This document shows positions 21,118 to 35,400 of a stretch of 64,000 nucleotides of DNA, piece by piece. Below the pieces are notes generated by a model. That model was given only the letters and a program-made list of their open reading frames with translations. It was not told the DNA's origin and made no database searches. Each line of letters begins with the position of its first letter. The first letter of the stretch is position 1. The position numbers and the translations under genes are program-made. The DNA lies in assembly GCA_948567375.1 (NCBI GenBank), contig OX419760.1, positions 23,188,001 through 23,252,000 on the forward strand. Reading direction: 5' to 3'. The DNA comes from Lunularia cruciata (Eukaryota > Streptophyta > Marchantiopsida > Lunulariales > Lunulariaceae).

Positions 21118-22002
21118 CAGATAACTGTGCAAATCTCAGGTGATGACGGCCACATCGTGTGTTTCCTAATCCAGTCAAGGCTGATAACTCCGTTTGCATC
21201 GTAAGTTACTCCGTTACTCAAATCAGCTACGGCGGATGCAAATGAACCGCTGTGGTGGGCTAAGTTCAGAGATGCGGGGAGAACAGTAAACAAAATGTAA
21301 ACAAATCAGCTTTTTATGTGAAATTAAAGAGCCATTATCGTGATTACTTGGAGGCCAAAGTATTTGGAGTTGAGACGTTTCACTCGCAGACGACAAATGT
21401 TTCGTGCCTGTTTTGTTGGCACAACATCTCCAGCACATAAGAGGAACTTTACGCTTACTATAAGGCGCATCCTTGAAGACATTAGTTTAGGGTTTGAGAT
21501 CAAGTTACAAGGTGACTATCTCCTCTTCGATGCAATGAGAAAGATAGAATCTGAATGCATGATAAAGGTTCTATCATAGCTCTAGTTGGAGAAGTTAGGA
21601 ATGAGTACGGTAGTACCAAGATGTACAAGATTGGAGGTTTTCTATTCCAGGCGAAGTAAGCGTGTCTAATTTTTAATTGGCAGCTCAATTGGTAATGAAG
21701 GCACTAAACTCGCTGATTAAGTTACTGGCTGATTAGCTTGATGATTAGGCTTGCACAGCAGAGTTTCCCCCTCTTCTTGAGACTGAATTGTCCGAATTCC
21801 GAGTTCTGATGACAGCCACCCTCTCTGTCCAGAAGCTGGATTGCCTGGAGCGGAGGGGAGGGTACCGTGAGAAATCGATGGAGCACTTAGCAGGAACTTA
21901 CTGGTGATTGATTGGATAGGATATCTCGGGAGCATCTTGGTCATGTTCTGAGCATGACCAGCGTCTAGAGCAGTTAAAAATTAGAGTGACACTTTCGTGA
22001 GG
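21118..22002 (+). promoter_or_regulatory. Cyclin H upstream region (parental arm of the inverted duplication)
   Basis: This stretch and the first two exons are the source of the inverted copy at 14267-15640. A telo-box-like TTTAGGGTTT sits at 21486-21495, a motif common upstream of plant proliferation and translation genes; that block is missing from the copy. No clear TATA box is assigned. Confidence 0.5.
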
Positions 22003-25000
22003 ATGGCTGATTTCGCTACATCTTCGCATTGTCACCATTGGATTTTACAACGTCAAACTCTGGTGAACATCATAGTGGGATTGGACTGTCAAGACATATT
22101 GTAGTTGTGATATGGAGTTTACATGTGTTCGTTTCATTTAGGGTAAAGAATGTGACACGCATCAGTCAACATGTGGATTTGCTGAGCTAGAATCGTATTC
22201 CTTTGTTTTCATTCATCACTCAATATCACATTGCGGCGTAAGCTCTCCGCTATCCTCGCTGTTTGTATTTTGGTTCAGCCGCACTGAATCGGTAATCTGA
22301 TATGCAGGTTGACAAGTTTCACGCCACCAATCGAAGGGCGCAGGAAGCTCTAGTAAAGGTTAGCTTTCTTTGTTACCTATGCTACAGAAGGAAGTTTAAA
22401 ATTGAGGAATCAGTCACTAGGATGCAGCTACAGCCGTTTCAATGTGCATAACGAAGCTTATCAACGCCGTCATCATCAATTCATATAGCACTAGTCTTGG
22501 TTGTTGCAAGGATCGTTCTTTTTCTTGTTCCCGTAACATACTTCATGCATACTGAATTACTGCTGTACTTGGTGCAGTATGGAGCCACTCGAGTAGAAAT
22601 TATGCCCGATGGATCTTTGGCATATCCTGGAAATCCTGAATTAGAGGCGGGTAAGTTGCAAAACCTTCCTCTCATGTGCTGATGCGCCAAATAGTTAGGT
22701 ACTCCACCTGCTCTTCAAATTAAAGATAAGGTGATTGCCAATCTGCATAAAGAAAAACCCGATTCTCAATCAAGCATTACTCTAAGCACCATGGGTTATA
22801 CGTGTAAAACCCATTGGTGTTATGATGACTGAACCCTTGTAGTCCTTTTGCTCAGCGAAGTAGTGATGCATTCAACTGGTTTACAGCTGGTGTACAGAGA
22901 GGCCCTATTCCTGAACATTTAACAGTTGAAGATGAAGTTATGATACGGAACTTCTATGAGCAGAAAATTCAACAAGTGTGCGCAGCCTTCAAGTTTCCGA
23001 ACAAGATCCAGGTCTGCTGGTGAAGCTTTTGATGCCTCCCTTTTGTAAAACCTAAGGTTCTTAAGTATACAGCCCATCTAATCACACTTGATTGTTCTAT
23101 GTCGTATTGAAGGCTACAGCCATTTTATACTTCAAACGCTTCTATTTGAATTGGTCCGTCATGGAACATGATCCGAAACATATCATGTGAGTCCCTCTCT
23201 CAACCACTTACTAAAGGTCTAGGTGGTGGAAGTAACTCCTCCCAGTCTCCTTTATCCTCTCCAACCTCGAATTCAATGTCGGGGCGATTGTTTTATTTTT
23301 CCAAGGCACACTCCACGACAGTTTCTATTACTGTCTTAACTTTAACTGGATGGAAATTCCGAACGTGCTGGGTTGTTGTGACTGTGCAGGCTTACATGCA
23401 TTTATATTTCATGTAAAGTGGAAGAATTTCACGTATCAGCTGACGAGCTCGGAAAGGGTATACAGCAAGATCCGCAAGTGGTCTTGAAAAATGAAATGGC
23501 CGTCTTGCAGGTGAATTCCACTTGGCCAGTCAAGAGTTAGTCTTCAATTAGGATAGTAGCTACTAGAGTATACGAAGAAATTGTGGTGTTATTGTCAAAT
23601 ATTCAATGGGCTGACAGAGATGTTTTGCATCATGAAAGGTGCGTCTGTAATTTGAAGAAGAACGCATGCTTTCCAGCAGATACCTGCGCATCAAGTTGAT
23701 CTTCTGAATCCTTTTCTCAAGTTTGGTCCTTTCAACTTTTTTGTACTTCACTTCTGACTGAACCTTTCGCTCGCTTTCTCAGGGTCTGGATTTTGAACTA
23801 ATTGTATACGCACCTTATCGATCCTTGGAAGGCTACATATTTGACTTGGAGGTCTGCATATCATGCTCCCTGAGCCTCGTTGAATGTATTTATTAAGGAT
23901 GTCTTAAGGGCAATGTGTACATGTTTCTTACATCTTCCGGTACTACAAGTTTTTTTGTGTTATATACTACTCGTAACTTGAAAATTAGTTGCTGATTTTA
24001 CGTGCGTACTCGAGCGCAAAGTTTAACCTGTCGGTGCAGGAGGTCCTCAGTCTCTAACCTTGAATGTTCTTGCACATGTAGAGTGCTGTTCAAGGGATGG
24101 GTGCAGTGGCACTGAAAAATGTCCAGGTACGTATTTGTCATCCAGGTGTAGCTTGTCCCTTTCCATGTCACCTTACGACTTCATCTTCCCGGTCTTTCCG
24201 TTATCGCTCTATCCTCCTCCTCTGTCGTGTGAATTGGACAGACTTCCAAGTAAACATATGCCTTAATAAATGGCATTCACATCCAGCACTCCTTTATGTT
24301 GTCTTCCTTTGATGCCCCGCTGGCTAGGGCTGACAATATCGAATATTGGGTAAAATATATGTTGTAATTTGCAGTGATCCTATGGAAATACGTCCTGTAT
24401 TCATGTCGTCTCATCAGTAATGATCTATAGCTCGCAATGCACTAGATTACAATCTCCATATACCTGTATTTTGCAAAAGTCTAGCTTTGAGGCAGTCCCT
24501 TTGAACCTGGGAGTGACGGAATCTTCAGCATTGAAGGTTTGAGTATCATGACTTGACGTTCATACGTCACGTTATCGAGTCGATAAAGGAAGGTCCTGAA
24601 GACCGCAGTCATGAGCAGGGGTAACAACTTCCTGAGAAGATAATAGCTCAGACATCAATAAATATATATATCTGCTCCTTGCAGGAACTCAAAGAAGCTG
24701 CAATATTTGAGGTGGATTCCATGCTGCTAACAGATGCGCCACTTCTTTTTCCGCCAGGCCAGGTAACTTCGTGCTCTTAGAAGTTCAGCTGCCGTGGACA
24801 GTTATCATCAGATGTAAACGTTAGCTTCTACACAAGAAATCCAACCTTCACGACAGGAGATAGTATCTTGTGATTGCACTTGAAGCAGCCTTGATGAGCA
24901 GAGGATATCTAAACTAACTTAATTTTGTTTGTCATTTGAAGCTAGCCATGGCGGCTTTGCGGAAGGCCAATCGAGAGGACAAGAAGGTGGACCTTGAAAG

Positions 25001-26165
25001 GTGTCCACAAGTGCACAACCTGTTTGGTTGAGACATTTTTTCCATTCTAGTTTAGGCTATGCCATGCAATTTCAATTCACGTATGCCATTCAATTATTCC
25101 TGCTTAAGCAAACTGTGCAATTTTTCTTCAACAAGACTTTAAATTGGAGTCGTAAGTCATTGTAGGTCATCCTGAGTCGGGGGCCACTCGTTGCAAAGAA
25201 TGTTTGGTGGGAAGCTATGTCTCTGTAGGCTAGATCCCGAGTAAATAAATCCACTGCTATTGGTTAGGTAACGGATATAATTTTAATTTCTGCTGAAGTC
25301 CGCTCCACTGCCAAGCCACTGAACTGACCTCAACTGACGTTCTTGTCCACTTACTGGAAAAGCCCGATGACCACTCCGATTTCATTTGGAATAACTTCTT
25401 GCGTATTTCTGTGATTATCTTCTGTCAATCGAAAGGTACATGAAAGCTCTCGTAGATCGTGTAGCATCGAAACATCCCGTGTCGGAGCTGGAAACTGCTA
25501 TGGACGCTATTGAAGTTGTGGTATGTGATATCTACAAGACCGGATTAATGTTTCCAAGTGGGCCTCTTCTTATTCTAGCACCTAGAAGCATCTCCTATTC
25601 TTATGCTCGTTTTCCCAAAGGTTTTAACTCGAACATTGCAGGTGAACGACGCTGTACGTGCCGTTGAAGCAGATGTGAGACGTATAGATCGCAAGTTGAA
25701 GATTTGTAGGAATCCAGGTCTTCAGGATGAGTAAGTGACTTATTGATAGTATGTTCTTCAAACACAAGAGTTTACTACATATCAATTGAGTAGTTTGGTG
25801 CAGACTTCTAATGGAGTTCTTCTATTCCGATCATATAATCAGGATTCGACTCACGCATTCAGTATGCATGCCATTGTCATCCTTGTTCTCTGTACTGTAC
25901 CTGAGTACCACAGTGCTTCTTTTCTGGTTGTCACGTCCAACTGATTTGCACCGCCATCTTCACCACTAATTGTTCCCATGTCTTATTGTCCATATGCCAC
26001 ATAGCGGGGGATGTTTACCGATTCCTTTACTTCAGCGTTTGTATAGCTTTGAGATCTTACGTGTATCTCCGGTGCAGAACAAAGAAGCGCGAGAGGAAAG
26101 GGAAACAAAAGCAGAAGAAGCCTTCACAAGAGGGGCCACCACTCATGGATCCCAACTCCATGTAG
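22003..26165 (+). CDS. CYCH1: Cyclin H, regulatory subunit of CDK-activating kinase/TFIIH, 13 exons
   Basis: Partner of CDKD in the CAK module of TFIIH: activates cell-cycle CDKs and helps phosphorylate the RNA polymerase II tail in the nucleus. Exons: 22003-22062, 22308-22358, 22578-22650, 22887-23011, 23113-23186, 23390-23510, 23783-23851, 24082-24126, 24685-24762, 24942-25000, 25436-25520, 25642-25730, 26078-26165. Phases agree at every junction; total 1017 nt, 338 aa (Arabidopsis CYCH;1 is about 336). Family landmarks: MADFATSSH start, [86 protein letters not shown] and a basic Lys/Arg tail. Exon 8 (45 nt) lies in a less conserved part and is the least certain. The 5' end is duplicated, inverted and broken at 14267-15640. 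Confidence 0.95.
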
Positions 26166-29100
26166 GTTCTTTCCGAAAACTTCTGCATGCTAGTTAAGAG
26201 AAGATGTTTCTCAATGCTCTTATGTGCATGATAGTTAGAAATGTGCGGCGCAACCTCATGGACGATATGTAGCTACCCAATGACTAAATTATCTGCACTC
26301 AATATAGGGAGATGACCTTTATGAAGGTCTACCTTCAGTCATCCCTACAAGATGTCTTTGAGCTGACTGCTCTGCTGGTCAGGCCATTCCACAAAATTTA
26401 GACATCTAGCCTATCTGCTTCGTCAAATGTACAAGATCCTATACAGTGATCACTTCAGCTGAAGGGAACAGACTCCTGTCGTGTTATTTGAGTCATGCAT
26501 TCAGTGTCGCTTCCGGTGAGCAGTATCTGCGTGCTGATGGATCAGTTGTCTGCTGTTGATTGAAAGTCCTGTTTCCTGGAGGTTAATCAGGTGCTGTATT
26601 CGCGCAGGGACACGAGTGTCAATCATGGAGTGAAAAGAAGACATAGTGAACCGGAAGGAATCTTCTAGGCTGGAATATCTCCTGTAAATGCACTTTGAAG
26701 AATCAAGTGATCTTTACTACTGCTCAGGTATCTGTTTCTCCATGTGTTTGAGAAGTTCATGCACAGTACAGCTGTGATGAGATCAATAAGGTCATATTTC
26801 GTTGTTATTGTCCAGTGGGGAGGTATTGGAGTCGCTAGATGTTCAAAGTCTTTATAGGGAATCTTACGTTTCGTAAGTTGGTTTTGCCCATGCCATCCAA
26901 TTAAGCAGAACTGTCGCGCTTGGTATGGTGTGCGGGTGGGCATTTTCACTCCTTAACAAGATCTCCAGTACTTGCGTCTTGGGGAGAAGGTCTACCCCTC
27001 CGAAGATAGACCATAAAGATTGGTCGGTTGTAGTCAGTGTCTGTGGGTGCAGGTTCTTTCATGCAGCGGAATGATATCATTTTACCAGATCATGTAAGTA
27101 ATTAGATCTGTTTTGTTTCCACCATGTTGCAGGTATTAACTCGAATTACTGGTGCTGCTCAATTTCAGAAGCAACAATTTGTCACGTAATCTCAGTCTTT
27201 GATCCCAGAACTGGTAGCTGGGTTACTTTCGTACGAATATGCTGTGCGTTCTTTACGACGTCAATAGCGCCCTTCTCTTCGGGAGCTTTGCAGTCAACTC
27301 AGTTTTGTAGGTTAGAGTTGAGGATCGTCCTTCGAGCTATTAGATCTTGTTTTTCCCTGCTAGTTAAGGTTCTCGTTCGTGCAATTAACAGACAACAACT
27401 CAGTCACCGTCCTTTGATAGCTGATCTGGAGTCTACCATTTGAATGGAGGAGCTGTGCTTTAAAACTTGAATTTCTAGGGGGAACAGCTCTTGTCTTGCA
27501 CGATTGAGCTGTCCACCCCTCAGACAACTGAGTATCCTGTCATATAAGCTTTCAATAAACGTAGAACTTAAGTCAACTGAGATCCCAGCGTACTCCTCGT
27601 TGGGAGCACTGACTTCGCACTTGTATGTCCTGCTTTCCATGTGATTGTTCACAAATATGATGCTTCTGAAGTCATGGTTCCCGATTCATGGACTGTTTTT
27701 ACTGGCATTGATTTCCGCCTGCATTCGCTTTTTTGACAACCTTCAAACGTTATAAAAGAAGACCTCAAGAGACCAATAAGGATTATCCTATGTACATTGT
27801 CATACATATACACCACAATAGCACTTTCAGAATATACACGTATAAGAGAACCTACACTGTCAGTCTGAATTTGGAAAAATATCTTAAAAGAATCCTGGCG
27901 CTTCGTAAGGTCACTCCAAAACCTACGGTATCCGGCCAAGGTATTCAAGAAACCGTTGATCATCCTCGAGGGAGATGTACTAAACAGTTCCTAAATACAA
28001 GTGAACATCTTGGATGTTCTCAGAATAACGTGTTATCGCAAATGTAACTAGATTCAGAAGGGTTACAATGGAATGGGTTCCCAGTCCTCGCGTGATGCTG
28101 TTGGTCTAGCATGAAACTCCCCGCTCTCATGATTGCATGTACTCATAAGTAGCAAACCTCAAGCACTGTAAATGGACTAGTTTCTGGCCCAGAATACTCT
28201 TGCCTCGCTTGGCAGGAGTTCCCATCTCGTCAGCACGCTCTGGTAAGAGTTGCACAGTCTGTAGTTTCAGCACGAAAAGATGAGCGCTTCGTACGATTCT
28301 TTGTTACAGCGTCGTTTAACGTACAGAGCAGGTCTGCATTCCTTCCTTGAGACGTTGCGTAACTCAAATCAAAATTCTGACGATTTTGAGGTTGGTGACG
28401 TCCAGATTAAGAGATGATTGATGATGGGATTTACACCGACTAGGATGATGGTTTTCTCCGGCATCAGAGTAAATCTCATGAATTTGGCCACCCACGAGCT
28501 GAAACCAGGGTTGGTATTTTCCTACTTGAGTGCCACCATGTAAATGAACAATTCAAAACCTGAATGCAACTTCTTGAATGTGTTAACTGCATATCCTCCA
28601 ATCTCTTAAAATCTTGCAGGGTCACATATTCCACTACTCCAATTCGACCAACTTGATCATGAAATCTTACAGAACAAAGTGAGAAAACCGGATCGCAAAA
28701 CACGAAACTGAAATACAGAATATTTTAGAGCCAATACTTCTCAAGGATGACAAATCGTTACGGAGGTAAATCTTGATCAATTTCTAGTCACATACTTTCA
28801 CCGAGTCAACCCGCTTTCAGATTCATTTCCACCGTTCTAACAAACATAACAAACACAGAAGAGCATTTCCGTTACAGTCCTTGATCCATACTGGCATACA
28901 CGTTGATTGACAAGCAGACTGAGTATAAGAGTAACTGAAACAAGGACATTGTCGCAACGCAGGAGACGACCTACACCAGAGTTTGTCCAGTGGTTACTGC
29001 AGGTCTTAGACAACCTGCCTATCACGTGATGTAAGAAATTTAGACAGCGATACTCCGTATCCAGCTCAAGCGCACGAAACGCACGGGCATGTAATGTACA

Positions 29101-30119
29101 GTCTCCAGTGATGTTCACAATGATCACAGTGATTGCAAATGGTGCTGAGAAGGCTGTGTCCTAAAGGGCTCAATTAAGGTCGCAGGCAGAAGTATCCTTA
29201 CAGCGGTGATAGAACATATGGAGAACCCTACTTAATCTCAGCTATGATATGACACCTTCTCAGCATATAGCAATCGAAGGTGCAAGGCATGTGGTTTAGA
29301 TGCAAATGTTGAGCTTACTGGATCATAGTTCTTGATCTAATCATCTACACTCTACTTCAATTACAAGATTCACACCTTTACCATCGTTTATGGTCTAGGA
29401 TTCGGGCATATCGTCAAGAGAGATGCGCAGTATCAAGTGCAATGTCAATCGCAAATGAGTCCGAAGATGTTTTAACACTCAGAGAGCAGCCAGATCGAAA
29501 CGACACATCAGCGGCTTGACTTTACGCATTGCATAGCACTGTTTAGTAACATCATACAGACCGCTTGCGTGCACTTCGGGATGCCGAAGGAATGTGTTGT
29601 TTCTGCTGAACAGCAAGCAAAAAGTCGCGCCATATGATCGATGCACTTGTCTGATAGAAGTAGATAGAATCCGGACTTCGGAAGCTCAGCGCTTTGTAAT
29701 GCCATTTCATGCATAATGACTAATATTCTGGTTTCCAAGTTGACTAGGGATGTAAGGATCCCTCGTACTGTTACAACGGTAGGTCCAAAATTTACACATA
29801 CGGCAGTGATCTTTTGTCAAACTCTCACATACCATACATAAAAGCAATGCATAGATTGGATGAGAAGCAGGTAGCAGAAACCTGAACCGCAAAACGCGCT
29901 ATGCATCTTGTGTTAGCACAGGGAACCGGAATTGATGTCAAAAAGTAGTTTCTGAAACCGGAATGTACAGGGCAACGTATCAAATACTCGTATCGCAGTA
30001 TCGTGTAATATCCATAGACCGTCATCAACAGCTTCGGATCCTATGCACATGAGTTGTGGTGATCTATCAAGCTAAACTAGTTCTTAAGGGAGGTGATCAG
30101 GAATGTATTTCGAAATTGT
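26166..30119. other. Intergenic; no supportable gene
   Basis: The cyclin H 3' UTR occupies an unknown part of the start. Open frames on both strands are short (up to ~100 codons), overlap one another and resemble nothing I know. The last ~100 bp is downstream of the LEA gene. Confidence 0.4.
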
Positions 30120-32029
30120 CTAATATGAAGATCGTGTAGTAGGAGCTTTCTTCTGCATGTTGTGGGCGGTGTCCTGTGCAGTCACTTTCGCCGAGTTGGT
30201 GGTCTCCTTTGCAGAAGTCGCAGCCTCGCCAGTTTTCTGCTGGCCTGATCGGATAGCATTGGCGGTGGCGTCTTTTGCAGAGACAGCTGTGTTTACGACA
30301 GAATCCTTAGCTCCGGTGGCAAGATCGGCGGTGGTATCTTTGGCTGCCACTGTAGCGCCAGTGACGTTATCCTTAGCAGAGGTGATGTAGTCAGCTGTAA
30401 TTCGGTATGCAGAGTTGGCAGTATTTGCTGCAGTGTCCGCAGCATTTAGTGTGGTTTTGTACGCAGCATTTGTGGTATCAGCTGCATATGAGTAAGCTTT
30501 GTTTCCAGTATTCCCCGCAGCGTCTTTGGTAGAGTAAGCCGTCTCGGCGACTTTGTTTCCAAGTGCTTGAGTCGTGTCCCCTGTCTTCTGCTGGGTGGTT
30601 TTTAGCGCATCAGCCGTTGTGTCACGTGTGGAAGCTCCTGAGGCAACCACGTAGTCCTTTGCAGCTGTGAATGTCTTGACTGCTGAATTGCCTACTGACT
30701 GCAGTACTCCTCCGGTCTGATCTTTAGTTGCCACGGCCGCGTCTCCAGACTTGCTTTGAACCGATGAGGCGGTGGAAACGACATAATCTTTAGCAGTTTG
30801 AACGTACTGTGAGGCCTTTTCGCCTACAGTTTCCAGCAAGCCCTTGCTTTGGTCGGCACCTGATTGCAGAGTCTGGCCGGTAGAGTCTTTAGCTTGTCCA
30901 AGCTTATCTTGAGCTGCACCTGCCTGTTGTGATCCGGTGCCCACAACCTTGTCCTTCAACGAGACTACCTGATCGCCCAACTGCTGCAAGTACCCTTTTG
31001 AACTGTCAACCGCTTGGCCTGCATTGTGCTTAGCCTCCTGTGTCTTTGAGCCTGCAGTATCCGTGGCTTGTTGAGATTTTCCCACCACTGCATCCCTTAC
31101 AGATATACCCGTCTGAGCCACATTGTCTCCAATAGATTGGAGAAAGGACTTGCTTTGTTGAGTACCTTCTTTTGCCTTATCACCAATGTTTAGATTTTCA
31201 AACCCTCTCTGGGTCTGATGGAGTCCCTCATTACCCGACTCTTTTGCACTCTGCGCGGTTTGGTTGCCTGTACCAGCCACCTTATTCTTAGCTGAGACAG
31301 CGTAGCTCGACACTGTATCTCCAACGGACTGTAGAAATCCCTTTCCTTGCTGTGCCTTCTCATCCACTACATTAGCTGTCTGATGAGCGGTCTCTTCTAC
31401 TCTGCATAGACCAGAGAGAACATGCCAGATCAGTTCCTTCCTTGCTGTAAGGAAATGCAAGAATTTACAAGACAAATACTGTCTAGCAATCTTCGAAACT
31501 CATCACTACAAAGACTCATTTGCCGCGGTAACATGCCCTAGAGTTAAGATTCGGTTCTCAGAAGCGCAACATTTACCATCGAAGGGCAACGTACTGTCGT
31601 CACCCATTACTCCAAAGGCCGTTACAGTTCATACGTTCAGTGTAACAACTCCACAAATTTCCAATCACAATGACCACTTAACAGAGGGATCCAGCTTTGA
31701 CCCACCACATCCACTTTCTATACTTTTCAACCATGATGTGCTCTACTGAACTAACATTTTCCGGAACAACCCTTTAGCACTGTCGAGGAATAAGCTGTAA
31801 TTCACTTGCATTGTCAGATGCATACAGCACGCATTAGCAGATAAGATTTGTCTGGACGTTTACTACTTCTGAATGATAATTCCCGTTAATTGCAGGCCAA
31901 TCTGGACATGGACATACAGAGGGCAACATGATCGAAATTGTGATTCAACTTCAATGGGCATAAACGGTGGAGAAACGGAACTGACCTCTGCGCAGTGGCA
32001 TCACCTGCGCTTCTCTGGTTGTTTGCCAT
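30120..32029 (-). CDS. LEA-like (group 3 type) hydrophilic repeat protein, 2 exons
   Basis: Exon 1 31986-32029 (MANNQRSAGDATAQ plus two bases of Arg), GT..AG intron, exon 2 30120-31401; 1326 nt, 441 aa. Rich in Ala, Thr, Lys, Gln, Asp and Gly, with no Cys or Trp, as in late-embryogenesis-abundant group 3 proteins that protect membranes and proteins during drying. The first half carries five modules opening with a Lys/Gly-x-x-Leu-Gln/Glu-x-x-Gly core at residues ~35, 99, 150, 201 and 245. The second half has degenerate 11-residue units around A-K-D-x-V/T (TAKDYVVS, SAKDNVTG, AAKDTTAD, GAKDSVVN, SAKDATAN), expected to form amphipathic helices on drying. No signal peptide or membrane segment. 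The intron frame upstream of 31401 also lacks a stop, but the exon-1 join gives the better, Cys/Trp-free start. Confidence 0.88.
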
Positions 32030-32249
32030 TGGTAAATTAAAGCTGGATTGAATCAAGCCTTTGGTGACCCACGATCAGTTTCTTGGTGATCCGCTTCCTG
32101 ACTTTAACTCCAAATTTGAGTCGAATTCAGAGTTCATTCGACTGCAGTTCTACTTTATTGAGATCAAAGCCTGGGGAAGTGCGAAATACTCCAAAAGCAA
32201 ATGATGTAAGCAATGAATCCTACTATGTGCTGAGATGAATCCTCTGAGA

Positions 32250-32448
32250 GATATAAAGATCGGCTCTCGTAGCTTTCTTTCGGCAAATTACGAGGTCCTC
32301 ATCGTGCACGTCGAAGAACAGGTGACTCACACGACATGTGGCGAGAGAGAGAGGCACAAGCTAGAAGGTGAAAGCTAACAAGATGACAAGTGTGCTCAGA
32401 ACCGTTCGGAGGAAACCTATGAGTGACGCGTGGCCTCTTAAACGTGGC
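32250..32448 (-). promoter_or_regulatory. LEA promoter with ABRE and CE3-like elements
   Basis: ACGTGGC at 32442-32448 (ABRE core), GACGCGTGGC at 32425-32434 (CE3-like coupling element, 8 bp away) and a further ACGT near 32307. A TATA-like TTTATATCT on the minus strand lies around 32251-32259, ~225 bp upstream of the ATG. The ABRE-CE3 pairing is known from ABA-induced LEA promoters; activity here is inferred. Confidence 0.6.
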
Positions 32449-35400
32449 AGGTGGAAGGTAGAAAGGCATCAAGAAGAAGAAGGTGGAGACGCAGTTAGAG
32501 GTGTATACATTTAGCGGAGGTACCAATTTGCGGGATTCGAGATGGCGTGGATACAACATTGGCGTGACCCGCTCTACCTGTGAGGAGAACCAGCTCCGTT
32601 GTCAGCGTGTGTAACAATTAGACTGATCATCAATAGATTTCAGAGAAATCCGCTAATTTTCGTCATCATGGGCATATGTACCCGCCTTTTTTGAGCAGAA
32701 CCGGTTTGGAACGGGAATCTCGGGGTATCTTCGAGTTTTCTACACTTACATGTACAAATACCTGACAAGTACCTTCACATATACGCTTTTCGTTCGTCAA
32801 TGTTTTATTCTGTCTATGTCTAATGTTTTATTCAGATTAATTGAGGCATTGAATCTTCATCATTCTAGATATTTCACTAAATAAAAATGATTTCATAAAT
32901 GGTATTCTATACTCGGATTGTCAATTGATCTCAAAGTTTAGGATTTTGAAAAATCAGATAGTTTTCACCTATTAATATTGTTTTCTAACATTGCATATTG
33001 TACTCAATCGCACTACCAGTAATATATATATCTACACTTAACCACGCAAGAAGTTTGAATGGTTTTTTACTTATTTGCACTATTATCATAAAGTAAAAGA
33101 AAAACCACGCACATATTCGAATCCTAAACATGAATTATGTGACGCCCACTACTGACAGAAAATCGTGCAAGTGCGGGATTTAGACATGCTGGGACATTGT
33201 GCATGCTTATCTATGGTTTGAGTAGCTGAAACGAGCCTGCAGAGTCTTCTCTATGACATGTTGAGATTGAAGTTCCCAGGCATGCACCAAATGAAGGAGC
33301 ACCTGGGATTGGGACCGAACAGACCTCCATACATGATTTCCTGGTTACTACAGGATGATAAGTTGAAACATTGACGTCCGAAAGTTCCTGTTCGGAGGTC
33401 ACGATTTGCTCTTACTCTTTCCATCGACCATAAATAGATTTCGTTTACCATCTCATCGATGGGAGCTTGGTATCTCGAGAATAAGATGGTCACTGGAGTG
33501 AAGTACAGATTCACCCAACTGCCATCGAGACAGACTTTCAGTGATCAGTACTCCTGTTTAGGATATACTGTAGTTTATGCATGCATCAGAAGCCGCGGGG
33601 ACCTTATAGAGTAGTAGAAGTCCAGCAGGTGAGTATGTATTATAAGTGCTGCGCATGCACTTTCCTCTCTACGCATGTGTCCCAGGTATATATCAGCAGT
33701 CGGGAGTCAGTCGCAATGCATTGTACTCCACTGACAGAACCACAAGGTAATGAAATTGAGCTTTGTAAAGTGAAAGGGATGTGGGAATATTCTAGGCACC
33801 AAGGATTGTTCTCTTCTACAGCTGCTACTCACATTCGGGAACCAAATATGCACAAGCAAGTGATCCAAATAGGTATAACCTGACAAGGATTTGATCTTTC
33901 TCTTGAGTAGTGGAGAAATCATGACACTGCTTCTCTCATTCGGTGCCATTCAAGGTGACCGGAAGTTTCAAAGTGGCTCCCCAATTGTCATTTGGTCGAG
34001 TTCTGTACTGCCAAGGACGGTCATCCGAGGACCAATTTTGCTGTCTTTCGTGGTATCACGTGGGTCAGGTGGACCTCCACAGCTGCGAAGTTCTGGGGTC
34101 GACCACCCTCAAGTTCGATTTCCATGGGATAATTCTTTCGTCTTACCAGCCACATTCCACCCAAAAGCTGTATTATTAACAACCAGTTTAAAGTGAGGAG
34201 GTGGTCAGAAAAGACAATATAACAGGCGTTTAAAGGTTTTCATATATGCGTAACTTGCTAGAAGAGGTCAGAAGTACAACAACTCAGTTCTAAGAGTACA
34301 CACTATTATTCCACACAAAAAGTCGACGAGATTGGATTTTAGTGATTTAGCTTAATAGGTTATTTGAGTATTTTCCATATTGATTTAACTATCAAATTCT
34401 TTCTCTTGATTCGTTTCTCCTCTTTTTTAATCTTTCTTTAATAATTCATGCTTTTCTTCTCATTATGGATTTCATGACCTCGATCTTCTTTTTTTTATTT
34501 GTTAGGAGTACTTCACTATTTCATTCAACTTCACTGATTCCAAGATCGTTCAAGGTACCTAGGTTTGTAAAATATTATGGTTTGGGGCATTTAGGTTTGT
34601 AACTTACTAAGGTGTTGATAGTTATTCAGGAACGGAAAAGAAAAATTTAGTAGCAAGCAAATAAACCTCTATAGAGGAGTCTGTAATTTATTCAAAGGAG
34701 ATGGGTATCAACATGAATTCTTAGTAACAGATTTCAAAGTTATTATCAACAATCAAATTTTATTTTGGCAGACACCTAAAATTAAGAATCTATAACCTAC
34801 ATGTGTGGTTTCGCTTGCTCTGATACTTCTCGTACAAATCAATTATCTCTAATGGTGTTAAATTTTGATCAAATCGCTAGAATGCTCTAATGAATACTAG
34901 ATTTGAAGTGCGAGAGGATGCAAAATGTGAAAAATCAACTTTGCAATTGTTAGTTATCCGGAATCCTATCGAGGAGTTTTCGTCAAAATGTGCCCAGTCC
35001 TCTTACAAAACTGGTCGCGAATGGTTTTAGATTCCGAGTTTGGAATTCATCCTTGATATTTGTCATCAACGATACTTATCACATCCCTTCAAAGTCGTCG
35101 CTTTTGAGTATCGATGCTTAGGGTACTTCTGGTTTGCCAAATATGCTTCTGGTCATGGACTACAGACAGTCTTGACGAGACAAAAAGATTCAGTTTTTAT
35201 GCCACTTCCGTTCATGTCTTGTTGAACTCTTGTTGTTTTGTCACGATCAAGACCTGGTAATCACCAGCTAGTTTCTAGTTTTTCGTACGTTATCATTTCG
35301 GAAGTTTGTTTGTTGAAGAACGGAGGGAAAAGGAGACTACCGAATGTAATGGATGTGGGATGCAGAAACACGAGACGACAATTGCACGATGGGAACCGAG

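Noticed and set aside
30157-30390. Plus-strand frame over the LEA gene
   Set aside because: Shadow of the repetitive Ala/Thr/Lys-rich minus-strand coding sequence.
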